Shown here: one piece after another, positions 17,886 to 27,373 of the stretch
How positions within the stretch are numbered: position 1 is the stretch's first letter
How the letters are laid out: the number at the start of each line of letters is the position of its first letter
Assembly (NCBI GenBank): GCA_963697565.1
Contig: CAVOOM010000006.1
Span: 248,001 to 312,000 of the forward strand
Source of the DNA: CAWFSE01 sp963697565
GTDB taxonomy: Bacteria; Actinomycetota; Actinomycetes; CAVWCF01
DNA: 64,000 nucleotides
Reading direction: 5' to 3'
Made by a program: the position numbers and the translations under genes
Notes under the pieces: generated by a model
The model's database searches: none
Told to the model about the DNA's origin: nothing
What the model saw: the letters and a program-made list of their open reading frames with translations, nothing else

Positions 17886-18839
17886 TCAGATCGGCGCGTC
17901 CGGCCGCTCGCCTCGTACGACGAGGACGACGCCGGCCACCGTGACGGCGCCACCCACGACCACCGCGGCGGTGAGCGGCTCGTCGCGGAACAGCGAGCCC
18001 AGCAGGACGGCGACCACCGGGTTGACGTAGGCGTACGTCGAGATCAGCGACAGCCGGGCGTTGCCCAGCAGCCAGACGAACGCGGTGAACGCCACCACCG
18101 AGCCGACGACGACGAGGTAGGCCCACGCCCACAGCGAGGCGGCCGAGAAGTCGGCCGGGTCGACCTCGGCGGCCTCCCCGCGCAGCAGGCCGATCCCGCA
18201 CAGGACCAGCCCGCCCAGCAGCATCTCCCAGGTCGTGAGCGCGAACGGGTTGGCGGGCAGCGGCAGCCGCGGCGACAGGAAGGACCCCAGGGCCCAGGAC
18301 AGCGTGCCGAGCAGGATGCCGACCATGCCCAGCACCGGGCCCGCGGTGCCGCTGCCGGGCAGGACCAGGATCGCGATGCCCGCGAAGCCGGTGAGCACGC
18401 CGGCCAGGGTCGACCGGCTGGGCCGGTCGCCGGAGCCGGCGCGCAGCAGGACGAGCCACAGCGGCATCGCCGCGACCAGCAGGGCGGCGACCCCGGAGGC
18501 GACCCCCGCCTCCTCGGCCAGGGTGACCGCGCCGAGCCCGCCCGCCAGCAGCAGCGTCGCCACCAGCAGGGTCGCTGCGAGGTTGGCCCGGGAGACGGCC
18601 AGCGCCCGCGGGCCCTGGCGGAGGGCCACGATCGCGCCCAGCAGCACCGAGGCGCAGACGAACCGCACCCCCATGCTGAGCAGCGGCGGCATGGTCTCGA
18701 CGAGGAAGGCGATCGCCAGGTAGGTCGAGCCCCACACCACGTAGACGACCGACAGCGCCGACCACACCGCCGCGGGGCTGGCGGCGCCCTCGCGGGCGGC
18801 GGGACCGCCGGGCGCCGGGGGGGCGAGGGGGTCGGTCAC
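17886..18839 (-). CDS. EamA/DMT family exporter
   Basis: 317 residues from GTG 18839, with ten hydrophobic helices in two EamA repeats (WSALSVVYVVWGSTYLAIAF in the first, LSWALGSFLSPRLPLP and WEMLLGGLVLCGIGLL in the second). Resembles YedA/RhaT-type drug/metabolite transporters that export amino acids or metabolites; substrate unknown. It is divergent from cydA. Confidence 0.85.
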   Translation of the reverse strand: MTDPLAPPAPGGPAAREGAASPAAVWSALSVVYVVWGSTYLAIAFLVETMPPLLSMGVRFVCASVLLGAIVALRQGPRALAVSRANLAATLLVATLLLAGGLGAVTLAEEAGVASGVAALLVAAMPLWLVLLRAGSGDRPSRSTLAGVLTGFAGIAILVLPGSGTAGPVLGMVGILLGTLSWALGSFLSPRLPLPANPFALTTWEMLLGGLVLCGIGLLRGEAAEVDPADFSAASLWAWAYLVVVGSVVAFTAFVWLLGNARLSLISTYAYVNPVVAVLLGSLFRDEPLTAAVVVGGAVTVAGVVLVVRGERPDAPI

Positions 18840-18876
18840 CGCGCCACCCTCGCAGACTCGCAGGCCACGCGCGGAG

Positions 18877-18914
18877 TCGGGACCAAGGTCCCGATTCATT
18901 CGGACTTTTGCTGG
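18877..18914. promoter_or_regulatory. paired DosR/DevR-like boxes upstream of cydA
   Basis: TCGGGACCAAGGTCCCGA at 18877-18894 is a perfect 18-bp dyad matching the core of the DosR box TTSGGGACTWWAGTCCCSAA in ten GGGAC/GTCCC positions. A weaker half-conserved box, CGGACTTTTGCTGG, follows at 18901-18914, its centre 22 bp away (two helical turns), as in DosR promoters with paired sites. They lie 70-107 bp before the cydA ATG. A DosS/DosR-like pair is encoded 6-8 kb downstream. Confidence 0.65.
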
Positions 18915-18983
18915 CAGGGGGGCCCAGGCGGCGGCGGCAGGATTGTCGAGAACACGCCGGTCCCCCTCCGCTAGGAGCCCCGC

Positions 18984-20426
18984 ATGGATGCCCTCGACCT
19001 TGCCCGCTGGCAGTTCGGCATCACCACCGTCTACCACTTCCTCTTCGTGCCGCTGACGATCGGGCTGTCGTTCCTGGTCGCGGGGCTGCACACCGCCTGG
19101 GTGCGCACCGGCAAGGAGCACTACCTCAGGGCGACCAAGTTCTGGGGCAAGCTGTTCCTCATCAACTTCGCCATGGGCGTCGTGACCGGAATCGTGCAGG
19201 AGTTCCAGTTCGGCATGAACTGGAGCGAGTACTCCCGCTACGTCGGCGACATCTTCGGCGCCCCGCTGGCGGTCGAGGCGCTGCTGGCGTTCTTCCTGGA
19301 GTCGACGTTCCTCGGCCTGTGGATCTTCGGCTGGGACCGGCTGCCCAAGCGGGTCCACCTGGCCACCATCTGGCTGGCCGCCACGGGAACCCTGCTGTCG
19401 GCGTACTTCATCCTGGCCGCCAACTCCTGGATGCAGCACCCGGTCGGCTACGAGGTCAACGAGGTCACCGGCCGGGCCGAGCTCAACGACTTCCTCGCGG
19501 TGCTGACCAACCCGACCACGCTCGTGACGTTCCCGCACGTGATCTTCTCGGCGTTCATGGCCGCCGGCGCCTTCCTCGTCGGCATCTCCGCCTGGCACCT
19601 GGCGCGCCGCCAGCACGCCGAGGTCATGCGCCCGTCGATGCGGCTCGGGGCGTACACCCTGCTCGTCGCCGGCGTCCTCGTGGCGATCTCGGGCCACTTC
19701 CAGGCCCAGGTGATGACCGAGCAGCAGCCGATGAAGATGGCCGCGGCCGAGGCGGTCTGGGAGACCGACAGCAACGTCGGCTTCTCGCTGTTCACGATCG
19801 GCTCGCTGGACGGCTCCGAGGAGATCTGGTCCATCCGGGTCCCCGGTCTGTCGTCCTTCCTGGCCACCAACGACTTCCAGGGCGAGATCGAGGGGATCAA
19901 CGACCTGCAGGCCCAGTCGGTCGAGCTGTTCGGCGAGGGCGACTACATCCCGAACGTGCCGGTCGTCTACTGGTCGTTCCGGCTGATGATGGGCTTCGGC
20001 GGCCTGGCCGCGCTCTACGCGCTGTGGACGCTGTGGGCCTTCCGCAAGGGCAACACACCCAGCTCGGAGCGCACGCTGAAGTGGATCGCCCGGCTCGGCA
20101 TCGCGGCGATCTTCTTCCCGCTGCTGGCCAACTCCTTCGGCTGGATCTTCACCGAGATGGGCCGCCAGCCCTGGATCGTCTACGGGCTGCTGCTCGTCGC
20201 CAACGGAGTCTCGCTGGCCGTCTCGTCCGCCCAGGTGTGGATCTCGATGATCACGCTGACCCTGCTGTACGGCGGCCTCGCCGTGATCGAGGTCGGCCTG
20301 ATCGCCAAGTACGCCAAGGCCGGCCCGCCCGTCGTCGACGCCGCGGCCGTGGACGCCGCCTACACCGACGGCCGACCGCCGGACAGCGGCGACGACTCCG
20401 ACCGCCCCCTGACCTTCGCGTACTGA
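18984..20426 (+). CDS. cydA: cytochrome bd quinol oxidase subunit I
   Basis: 480 residues, intact. RWQFGITTVYHFLFVPLTIG carries the high-spin heme His at residue 18-19, FPHVIFSAFMAAGAF the second heme His, and FTEMGRQPWIVYG is the diagnostic GRQPW motif. The quinol-oxidising Q-loop is of the short type. With CydB it forms the high-affinity, proton-pump-free terminal oxidase used at low oxygen. It has an AGGAG ribosome-binding site and paired DosR-like boxes upstream, and is first gene of cydABDC. Confidence 0.97.
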   Translation: MDALDLARWQFGITTVYHFLFVPLTIGLSFLVAGLHTAWVRTGKEHYLRATKFWGKLFLINFAMGVVTGIVQEFQFGMNWSEYSRYVGDIFGAPLAVEALLAFFLESTFLGLWIFGWDRLPKRVHLATIWLAATGTLLSAYFILAANSWMQHPVGYEVNEVTGRAELNDFLAVLTNPTTLVTFPHVIFSAFMAAGAFLVGISAWHLARRQHAEVMRPSMRLGAYTLLVAGVLVAISGHFQAQVMTEQQPMKMAAAEAVWETDSNVGFSLFTIGSLDGSEEIWSIRVPGLSSFLATNDFQGEIEGINDLQAQSVELFGEGDYIPNVPVVYWSFRLMMGFGGLAALYALWTLWAFRKGNTPSSERTLKWIARLGIAAIFFPLLANSFGWIFTEMGRQPWIVYGLLLVANGVSLAVSSAQVWISMITLTLLYGGLAVIEVGLIAKYAKAGPPVVDAAAVDAAYTDGRPPDSGDDSDRPLTFAY

Positions 20427-20438
20427 GAGGAGCCCGAG

Positions 20439-21470
20439 ATGTTCGGCTTGGACCTCGCCGTCCTGTGGTTCGTGCTCATCGCGGTGCTGTGGATCGGCTA
20501 CTTCTTCCTGGAGGGATTCGACTTCGGCGTCGGGATCCTGCTGCCCGTGATCGGCAAGTCCGACGCCGACCGCCGGGTGATGGTCAACACCATCGGCCCG
20601 GTCTGGGACGGCAACGAGGTGTGGCTGCTCACCGCGGGCGGCGCGATGTTCGCGGCGTTCCCCGAGTGGTACGCCACCTTGTTCAGCGGCTTCTACCTGC
20701 CGCTGCTGCTCATCCTGGTCGCGCTGATCGTGCGCGGGGTCGCGTTCGAGTACCGCGGCAAGAAGGACGACGCGGCCTGGCGGTCGCGCTGGGACTGGGC
20801 CATCACCATCGGCTCGCTGGTCCCCGCGCTGCTGTGGGGCGTGGCCTTCGCCAACATCGTGCACGGCGTGCCGATCGACGAGGCCGGCACCTACACGGGC
20901 GGGTTCTTCTACCTGCTCAACCCGTACGCCCTGCTGGGCGGGCTCGTGACGCTGGGCCTGTTCACGACGCACGGCGCCATGTACCTCGCGCTGAAGACCG
21001 TCGGCGACGTGCGCGACCGGGCCAACGCGCTGGCCCCGAAGGTGGGCCTCGCCACGGCGGTCGCCGCGGTGCTCTTCCTGGGCTGGACGCTGCTCGACGC
21101 GGGCAAGACGCTCACCTGGATCACCGCCGTGCTGGCGGCCGTGGCGCTGCTCGCGGCCCTGGCCGCGAGCCGGGCCAAGCGCGAGGGTTGGGCGTTCTCG
21201 CTCACCGGGCTGACCATCCTGCTCGCCGTCGTCACGCTCTTCGCGACGCTCTACCCGAACGTCATGCCGAGCACGACGAACCCGGACTACAGCCTGACGA
21301 TCGCCAACGCCTCGTCGACCGAGTACACCCTGAAGATCATGACGTGGGTGGCGTTGATCATGGTGCCGATCGTGCTGTGCTACCAGGCATGGTCGTTCTG
21401 GGTCTTCCGCAAGCGGATCGGCACCCACCACCTGCCGGCCGAGCAGCCGCCGCCGGTCCCCGTAGCCTGA
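20439..21470 (+). CDS. cydB: cytochrome bd quinol oxidase subunit II
   Basis: 343 residues with about eight helices; GYFFLEGFDFGVGILLP and GPVWDGNEVWLLTAGGAMFAAFP are the CydB signatures. It starts 12 bp after cydA with a GAGAGGAG ribosome-binding site. It forms the heterodimer with CydA in the cytoplasmic membrane. Confidence 0.97.
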   Translation: MFGLDLAVLWFVLIAVLWIGYFFLEGFDFGVGILLPVIGKSDADRRVMVNTIGPVWDGNEVWLLTAGGAMFAAFPEWYATLFSGFYLPLLLILVALIVRGVAFEYRGKKDDAAWRSRWDWAITIGSLVPALLWGVAFANIVHGVPIDEAGTYTGGFFYLLNPYALLGGLVTLGLFTTHGAMYLALKTVGDVRDRANALAPKVGLATAVAAVLFLGWTLLDAGKTLTWITAVLAAVALLAALAASRAKREGWAFSLTGLTILLAVVTLFATLYPNVMPSTTNPDYSLTIANASSTEYTLKIMTWVALIMVPIVLCYQAWSFWVFRKRIGTHHLPAEQPPPVPVA

Positions 21471-21474
21471 GGCG

Positions 21475-23196
21475 GTGACCCGGACCGCCGGCGGATCACC
21501 GGCGGCCCGGCCGTTCGACCCGCGCCTGACGAGGTACGCCCGCTCCACGCGGGCGTACCTCGTCGCGTCGGTGCTGCTGGGCGTGGCGACCGCGGCGGCG
21601 GTGCTCACCCAGGCCGCGCTGCTCGCCTGGGCGATCACCGCGGCCTTCCAAGACGGCGCCGACATCTCGCAGCTCACCCCGGCGGTCGTCGGCCTGCTCG
21701 TGGTCACCGCGGCCCGGGCCCTGATCGCCGGCGCGCAGGACGTCGTGGCCGCCCGATCCGCCGCGGGGGTCAAGGCCGAGCTGCGGCAGGGCCTGCTGGC
21801 CCACGCAGTCGCGCTGGGCCCGGCGTGGCAGTCCGGGCGGCGTACGGGCGACCTGGCGGTGCTCGCCACCCGCGGCCTGGACGCCCTCGACGCGTACTTC
21901 GCCCGCTACCTGCCGCAGCTCGTGCTGGCCGCGATCATCCCGGCCACCGTGGTCGTGGTGCTGGCCTTGGCCGACCCGCTGACCGCGGTGGTCGTCGCGG
22001 TGACCGTGCCGCTCATCCCGATCTTCATGGTGCTGGTGGGGTGGTCGACGCAGCGGCAGACCCAGCGCCAGTGGGCCTCGCTGGAGACGCTGGGCGGGCA
22101 CTTCCTCGATGTGGTGGCGGGGCTGCCGACGCTCAAGGCCTTCGGCCGGGCCAAGGGCCAGGCCCGCGGCGTGGCCGAGGTGGGGGACGCGTACCGCCGG
22201 CAGACCATGGGCGTGCTGCGCATCTCGTTCCTCTCCTCGCTGGTGCTCGAGCTGCTCGCGACGATCTCGGTGGCGCTGGTCGCCGTCGAGGTCGGCGTCC
22301 GCCTGGTCGGCGGCACCCTCGACCTGCAGACCGGGCTGCTGGTGATCCTGCTGGCCCCCGAGGCGTACCTCCCGCTGCGGCAGGTCGGCCTGCACTTCCA
22401 CGCCAGCCAGGAGGGGATGGCCGCCGCGGCCCGCGCCTTCGAGGTCTTGGACGAGCCGCTGCCCGCCCGCGCGGGCACCGCCGGCGCCGCGGACGGCCCG
22501 GGCCTCGCGGCGCCCGACCCCGCGCGGACCGCGATCCAGTTGAGCGGAGTCACCGTGCGGCGCCCCGGGCGCGACGTGCCGGCCCTTGCCGGTCTCGATC
22601 TGGAGATCCGCCCCGGCGAGGTGCTGGCGATCGCCGGGCCCAGCGGAGCCGGGAAGTCCACCCTGCTGGCGGTGCTGCTGGGCTTCCTGACCCCGGACGA
22701 GGGCGGGGTCTCGGTCGGGGGCGCCGACCTCGGCGCGATCGACCTGGACTCCTGGCGCTCGCAGATCGCGTGGGTGCCGCAGGCGCCGCGGCTGCTCGCC
22801 GGCACGGTCGCCGACAACGTCCGGCTCGGCCGCCCGGCCGCCACCGACGCCCAGGTCGCCGCCGCGCTCGACGCCGCCGGGGTGCTGGCCGAGCTGGGCC
22901 CGGCCGGCCCGCAGACCGTCCTCGGCGAGGCCGGCTCGGGCCTGTCGGCCGGCCAGCGGCAGCGGGTGGCCCTGGCCCGCGCGCTCGTCCGCGACGCGGG
23001 CCTGCTGCTGCTCGACGAGCCCACCGCCGGGCTGGACGGCGAGACCGAGGCCGACGTCCTGGCCGCCCTGCGCCGCCATGCCCAGGGCCGCACGGTCGTG
23101 GTCGTGGCCCACCGGCCGGCCCTGGTCGCCTTCGCCGACCGGGTGGTCCGCCTTGAGCAACCCGCGGCCGCGCACGCCCCAGGGGTGCTGCCGTGA
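21475..23196 (+). CDS. cydD: thiol reductant ABC exporter CydD
   Basis: 573 residues from GTG 21475, four bases after cydB. A six-helix exporter domain (to about residue 320) is followed by an ATPase with Walker A AGPSGAGKST, signature LSAGQRQRVALARAL and Walker B LLLLDEPTAGLDG. CydDC exports thiols (cysteine/glutathione or, here, perhaps mycothiol-related) needed for cytochrome bd assembly. The stop overlaps the cydC start by 4 nt. Confidence 0.95.
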   Translation: MTRTAGGSPAARPFDPRLTRYARSTRAYLVASVLLGVATAAAVLTQAALLAWAITAAFQDGADISQLTPAVVGLLVVTAARALIAGAQDVVAARSAAGVKAELRQGLLAHAVALGPAWQSGRRTGDLAVLATRGLDALDAYFARYLPQLVLAAIIPATVVVVLALADPLTAVVVAVTVPLIPIFMVLVGWSTQRQTQRQWASLETLGGHFLDVVAGLPTLKAFGRAKGQARGVAEVGDAYRRQTMGVLRISFLSSLVLELLATISVALVAVEVGVRLVGGTLDLQTGLLVILLAPEAYLPLRQVGLHFHASQEGMAAAARAFEVLDEPLPARAGTAGAADGPGLAAPDPARTAIQLSGVTVRRPGRDVPALAGLDLEIRPGEVLAIAGPSGAGKSTLLAVLLGFLTPDEGGVSVGGADLGAIDLDSWRSQIAWVPQAPRLLAGTVADNVRLGRPAATDAQVAAALDAAGVLAELGPAGPQTVLGEAGSGLSAGQRQRVALARALVRDAGLLLLDEPTAGLDGETEADVLAALRRHAQGRTVVVVAHRPALVAFADRVVRLEQPAAAHAPGVLP

Positions 23197-24950
23197 GCGA
23201 GCTGCTGCGGCTGCTGCGGATCGCCCGGCCCGAGGCCCGGCGGCTGGCGCTGGCGACCCTTCTCGGGGTGCTGGCGGCCGGCGCCGCCGTCGCGCTGACC
23301 GGCACCTCGGCGTACCTCATCAGCAAGGCCTCGCAGCAGCCGCCGATCCTCGACCTGTCGGTCGCCATCGTCGCGGTGCGGTTCTTCGGGATCAGTCGCG
23401 GCGTCTTCCGCTACACCGAGCGCGTCTTCGGCCACGACGCGGCCTTCCGGGTGCTCGCCGACCTCCGGGTCTCGCTGTACCGCCGGCTCGAGCCGCTGGC
23501 GCCGGCCGGCCTGCCTGCGTACCGCAGCGGCGACCTGCTCGCCCGGCTCGTGGCCGACGTGGACGCGCTGCAGGAGGTCTACCTGCGCGTCATCCCGCCG
23601 TACGCGATCGCGGGGATCATCTCGGCCGGCTGCGTCGGCGTGGTCGGGTGGCTGTCGCCGTGGGCCGGCCTGGCGCTGGCCGCCGGGCTGCTCGTGGCCG
23701 GGATCGCGGTGCCCGCGCTGTCGGCGGCCACCTCCCGCCGGGCCGAGTCGGTGCTGGCCGCCGACCGCGGCCGGCGCTCCGCCTCCGTCGTCGAGGTGCT
23801 GCAGGCCGCGCCCGAGCTGCTCGCGGCCGGCACGGCGGGGATCCGGCTGGACCGGCTCGCCGCCGAGGACCAGGTGCTGGCCGGGCGTGAGCGCCGGGTC
23901 GCCTGGGGCCTCGGCCTGGGCTCGGCCCTGCAGGCGGCGGTGTGCGGCCTCACCGTCGTGGCCTGCCTGGTCGCGGGGACGGCCGCCGTGCGCGACGGCT
24001 CGCTCGACGGGGTCATGCTCGCCGTGGTCGTGCTGCTGCCGCTGGCGGCGTTCGACGTCGTGGCCCCGCTCACCTCGGCGGCCCAGCAGGCCGACGCGGC
24101 GGTCGCGGCGGCCCGCCGGGTGTTCGCGGTGCTGGACGCCGAGCCCCCGCTGACCGAGCCGGACGCGCCCGCGCCGCTGCCTGCGGGGGCCGACGCGGTC
24201 CGGCTGGTCGGGGCGGGCGCCCGTTGGCCGGGGGCGCAGGCGGAGGCCCTGCGCGGACTCGACCTCACCCTGACCCCCGGCCGCCGGATCGGCCTGGTCG
24301 GGGCCAGCGGCTCGGGCAAGTCGACGACGGCGGCGCTGCTGATGCGCTTCCTCCCTCCCTCGTCGGGGCGGGTCGCGGTCGGTTCCGCGGCGGGTGAGAC
24401 CTGGGTCGAGGGCGAGCGGGCGGGCGGCGACGAGCTGCGCTCCGTGGTGGGGCTGCTGCAGCAGGACGCCCACGTCTTCGACACCACGATCGAGGAGAAC
24501 CTGCGGGTCGCCGACCCGGAGGCCTCGCCCGCGGCGCTGCGCGAGGCGCTGCGCGGGGCCCGACTGCTGGAGTGGGTGGACGCGCTCCCCCTCGGCCTGC
24601 AGACCCGGGTCGGCGAGCACGGCGCCCGGCTGTCCGGCGGGCAGCGGCAGCGGCTCGCCCTGGCCCGGCTGCTGCTCGCCGACCGCCCGGTGGTGGTGCT
24701 CGACGAGCCCGGCGAGCACCTCGACACCGAGACGGGCGACGCGCTGATGGCCGACCTGCTGGCCGTCACTCAAGACCGCGCGGTGCTGGTGATCAGCCAC
24801 CGGCTGGCCGGGCTGGGCGACTGCGACGAGATCATCGTCCTCGACGGTGGGGCGGTGGTGGAGCGAGGCACCCCGGGCGCCCTGGCGGCGGCGGGCGGGC
24901 CGTACGCCGCGTTGCTCACCCGCGAGGCCGAGGCCGGCTCCCTCTCCTAG
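23193..24950 (+). CDS. cydC: thiol reductant ABC exporter CydC
   Basis: 585 residues, GTG start overlapping cydD (GTGA). The exporter domain has TGTSAYLISKASQQPPIL and FFGISRGVFRYTERVFGHD, characteristic of CydC; the ATPase domain has GASGSGKSTTAALL, LSGGQRQRLALARLL and VVLDEPGEHLD. It pairs with CydD as a heterodimeric exporter. The DevS-like kinase begins 61 bp downstream in the same direction and may share the transcript. Confidence 0.95.
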   Translation: MSELLRLLRIARPEARRLALATLLGVLAAGAAVALTGTSAYLISKASQQPPILDLSVAIVAVRFFGISRGVFRYTERVFGHDAAFRVLADLRVSLYRRLEPLAPAGLPAYRSGDLLARLVADVDALQEVYLRVIPPYAIAGIISAGCVGVVGWLSPWAGLALAAGLLVAGIAVPALSAATSRRAESVLAADRGRRSASVVEVLQAAPELLAAGTAGIRLDRLAAEDQVLAGRERRVAWGLGLGSALQAAVCGLTVVACLVAGTAAVRDGSLDGVMLAVVVLLPLAAFDVVAPLTSAAQQADAAVAAARRVFAVLDAEPPLTEPDAPAPLPAGADAVRLVGAGARWPGAQAEALRGLDLTLTPGRRIGLVGASGSGKSTTAALLMRFLPPSSGRVAVGSAAGETWVEGERAGGDELRSVVGLLQQDAHVFDTTIEENLRVADPEASPAALREALRGARLLEWVDALPLGLQTRVGEHGARLSGGQRQRLALARLLLADRPVVVLDEPGEHLDTETGDALMADLLAVTQDRAVLVISHRLAGLGDCDEIIVLDGGAVVERGTPGALAAAGGPYAALLTREAEAGSLS

Positions 24951-25011
24951 CGCCTCCCCGCAGCGCGTCCCGGCGCGGCGGGCGGGGCTGCCGCCGCCTA
25001 GGCTCGCGCGG

Positions 25012-26703
25012 GTGAGCGACGAGTCCCCCGAAGGCGAGACCCTGAGCGCGGCGGGCGCGATCTCGTCCACGACCCCGGGCGCCGTCCCGGGCCCCTCCGT
25101 GCTGGAGGCCGTGGTCGGCATCGGGTCCGGCTTGGAGCTCGGCACGATCCTGCGCCGCATCGTCACCTCGGCGGCCGCCCTGGCGGGCGCCAGGTACGCC
25201 GCGCTCGGCGTGCTCGGCGAGGACGGCCAGCTCAGCGAGTTCGTCCACACCGGCATGCCGGACCGGGTGGTCGAGCGGATCGGCCCGCTGCCCGAGGGCC
25301 GCGGCGTGCTGGGGCTGCTCCTCGGCGATGGCGAGGGGCCGCTGCGGCTCGACGACCTGGCGACGCACCCCGCCTCGGTGGGCTTCCCGCCCGGGCACCC
25401 GCCCATGCGCTCCTTCCTGGGCGTGCCCGTGCCCGTCCGCGGGCAGGCCTTCGGCAACCTCTACCTCACCGAGAAGGCCGGGGGCGGCGGCTTCACCCAG
25501 GCCGACGAGGACGCCGTCGTCGCCCTCGCGGCGGCCGCCGGGGTGGCGGTCGAGAACGCCCGGCTGTACGCGCAGGCCCAGCAGTGGGGGCGCGCGGCGC
25601 AGGCGGCGTCCGACATCGACACCGCCGTGCTGTCCGGGGCCTCCACCCCCGACGTGCTCGAGCTGATCGCCGTACGCGCGCTCGAGGTCGTCGACGCCGA
25701 CCTGGCGATGCTGGCGCTGCCCGACGCGCGGGGCGACCTGGTGGTCGAGCACGCCGCCGGCACGCTGTCGGACGGCGCCGCCGCCGGGATCGTGGGCCTG
25801 CGGCTGCCCGGCAACACCGCGGCGGCCCAGCTGTACGACCCAGAGCGCAGCGCCGCGGTCCTCGACCTGGCCGAGGTGGAGAACCTCGCGGTGCTCTCCG
25901 AGCGCTACCACTGGGCGATCTACGAGTTGCTGGTGGCCGACGCCCGGCCGCTGGGCGTGCTGCTGCTGGCCCACGCGCGCGGTCGGGCCCGGCCCAGCCA
26001 GGTCGAGGTGTCCGCGGTCGAGACCTTCGCCCGGCAGGCGGCGCTGGCGATCGTCCTGGGCGGGGCCCAGCGCGAGCGCGAGCGGCTCGCGGTGTACGAG
26101 GACCGCGACCGGATCGCCCGCGACCTGCACGACCTCGTCATCCAGCGGCTGTTCGCCACCGGGATGACGCTGCAGGGGGCGCTGCGCGGCGCCGAGCTGC
26201 CGCCCGAGGCCGCGGGGCGGATCTCCCGCTCCATCGACGACCTCGACGAGACGATCGTGGAGGTCCGGCAGACCATCTTCGCGCTCAAGGAGTCGGAGTC
26301 GCAGAAGCCCACCGGGCTGCGCGGCCAGGTGCTGCGCGAGGTCGCCTCGGCCCAGTCCTCGCTCGGGTTCGCGCCGGTCGTGCAGTTCGGCGGCCCGATC
26401 GACTCGCTGGTCTCCGGGGACCTCGCCGGGCACCTGGTGGCCGCGATCCGCGAGGCGCTGTCGAACACCGCCCGGCACTCGGGCGCGGAGTGGGCCCACG
26501 TCTCGCTGTCGGTGGCCAACGGCGAGGTGGTGCTCCAGGTGTCCGACGACGGCGTCGGGCTCGGCCGCAGCACCCGTCGCTCCGGCCTGGCCAACCTGCA
26601 GTCGCGCGCAGAGGGGGCGGGCGGGTCGCTGGCGTTCGAGACGCTGAGCGAGTCGGTGGAGCGCCCGGGGCTGCGGCTGCTGTGGCGCGCGCCGCTCGGC
26701 TGA
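25012..26703 (+). CDS. devS: DevS/DosS-like heme-GAF sensor histidine kinase
   Basis: 563 residues: GAF-A (about 30-190), GAF-B (about 205-345), HisKA_3 dimerisation region with the phospho-accepting His373 ([18 protein letters not shown]) and an HATPase_c domain ([31 protein letters not shown]). The GAF-A segment [20 protein letters not shown] (119 onward) aligns with DosS [20 protein letters not shown], so His129 matches the proximal heme ligand His149 of DosS. A redox or oxygen/NO/CO-sensing role follows by homology. It lies directly after cydC and converges on the cognate-looking regulator gene, 13 bp between stops. Confidence 0.88.
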   Translation: [563 protein letters not shown]

Positions 26704-26716
26704 GCGGCCGCTCCTA

Positions 26717-27373
26717 CTACATCGTCTCGCCGCGCTCCTCGAGCCGGACGACGAACGCCGCGGCCTGGGTGCGCCGCTCCATGCCGAGCTTGGCCAGCAG
26801 CGAGGACACGTAGTTCTTCACGGTCTTCTCGGCGAGGTGCAGGCGCTCGCCGATCTGCCGGTTGGTCAGGCCCTCGCCGATCAGGTCGAGGATCCGGCGC
26901 TCCTGGTCGGTGAGCGCGTCCAGGCGCGGGTCGTGCGGCCGGCCGGTGCGCAGCCGCTCCAACACGCGCGAGGTCGCCGAGGGGTCCAGCAGCGAGCGGC
27001 CGGCAGCCACCGCGCGGATCGCGTCGATCAGGTCGGTGCCCCGGATGTCCTTGAGCACGTAGCCCGCGGCCCCGGCCATGATCGCGTCGAAGAGGGCCTC
27101 GTCATCGGCGTACGAGGTGAGCATCAGGCAGCGGGTGGTGGGCGACAGGTCGTGCACCTCGCGGCAAACCTCCACGCCGGAGCCGTCCGGCAGCCGCACG
27201 TCGAGCACCGCGACGTCGGGCTTGACCAGCGGGATCCGGCGGATGGCGTCGGCGGCGGAGCCGGCCTCGCCCACCACGTCGAGGTCGCCCTCGAGGGTGA
27301 GCAGCTCATGCAGCCCCCGGCGGACGACCTCGTGGTCGTCGAGCAGGAACACCGAGATGCGCTGGTCGGTCAC
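26717..27373 (-). CDS. devR: DevR/DosR-like response regulator (NarL family)
   Basis: 218 residues: receiver with DD at 12-13 and phospho-acceptor Asp58 in VLDVRLPDGSGVEVCRE, then the LuxR-type HTH LTDQERRILDLIGEGLTNRQIGERL. The DNA-contact helix AEKTVKNYVSSLLAKLGMERRTQAA is nearly identical to that of DosR, which supports recognition of the GGGAC/GTCCC boxes seen upstream of cydA and the EtfD gene. GTG start overlaps the upstream thioesterase stop by 4 nt, so the two are translationally coupled. Confidence 0.9.
   Translation of the reverse strand: MTDQRISVFLLDDHEVVRRGLHELLTLEGDLDVVGEAGSAADAIRRIPLVKPDVAVLDVRLPDGSGVEVCREVHDLSPTTRCLMLTSYADDEALFDAIMAGAAGYVLKDIRGTDLIDAIRAVAAGRSLLDPSATSRVLERLRTGRPHDPRLDALTDQERRILDLIGEGLTNRQIGERLHLAEKTVKNYVSSLLAKLGMERRTQAAAFVVRLEERGETM

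Noticed and set aside
17886..21869. 1327-residue open frame antisense to cydAB
   Set aside because: Its first 317 codons from 18839 are the real EamA gene; the rest is a His/Arg/Glu-rich mirror of cydA and cydB caused by GC-biased codons.
21906..25457. 1183-residue minus-strand open frame over cydDC
   Set aside because: Low-complexity Arg/Gly/Gln-rich translation, exactly antisense to intact cydD, cydC and the kinase start; no protein family features.
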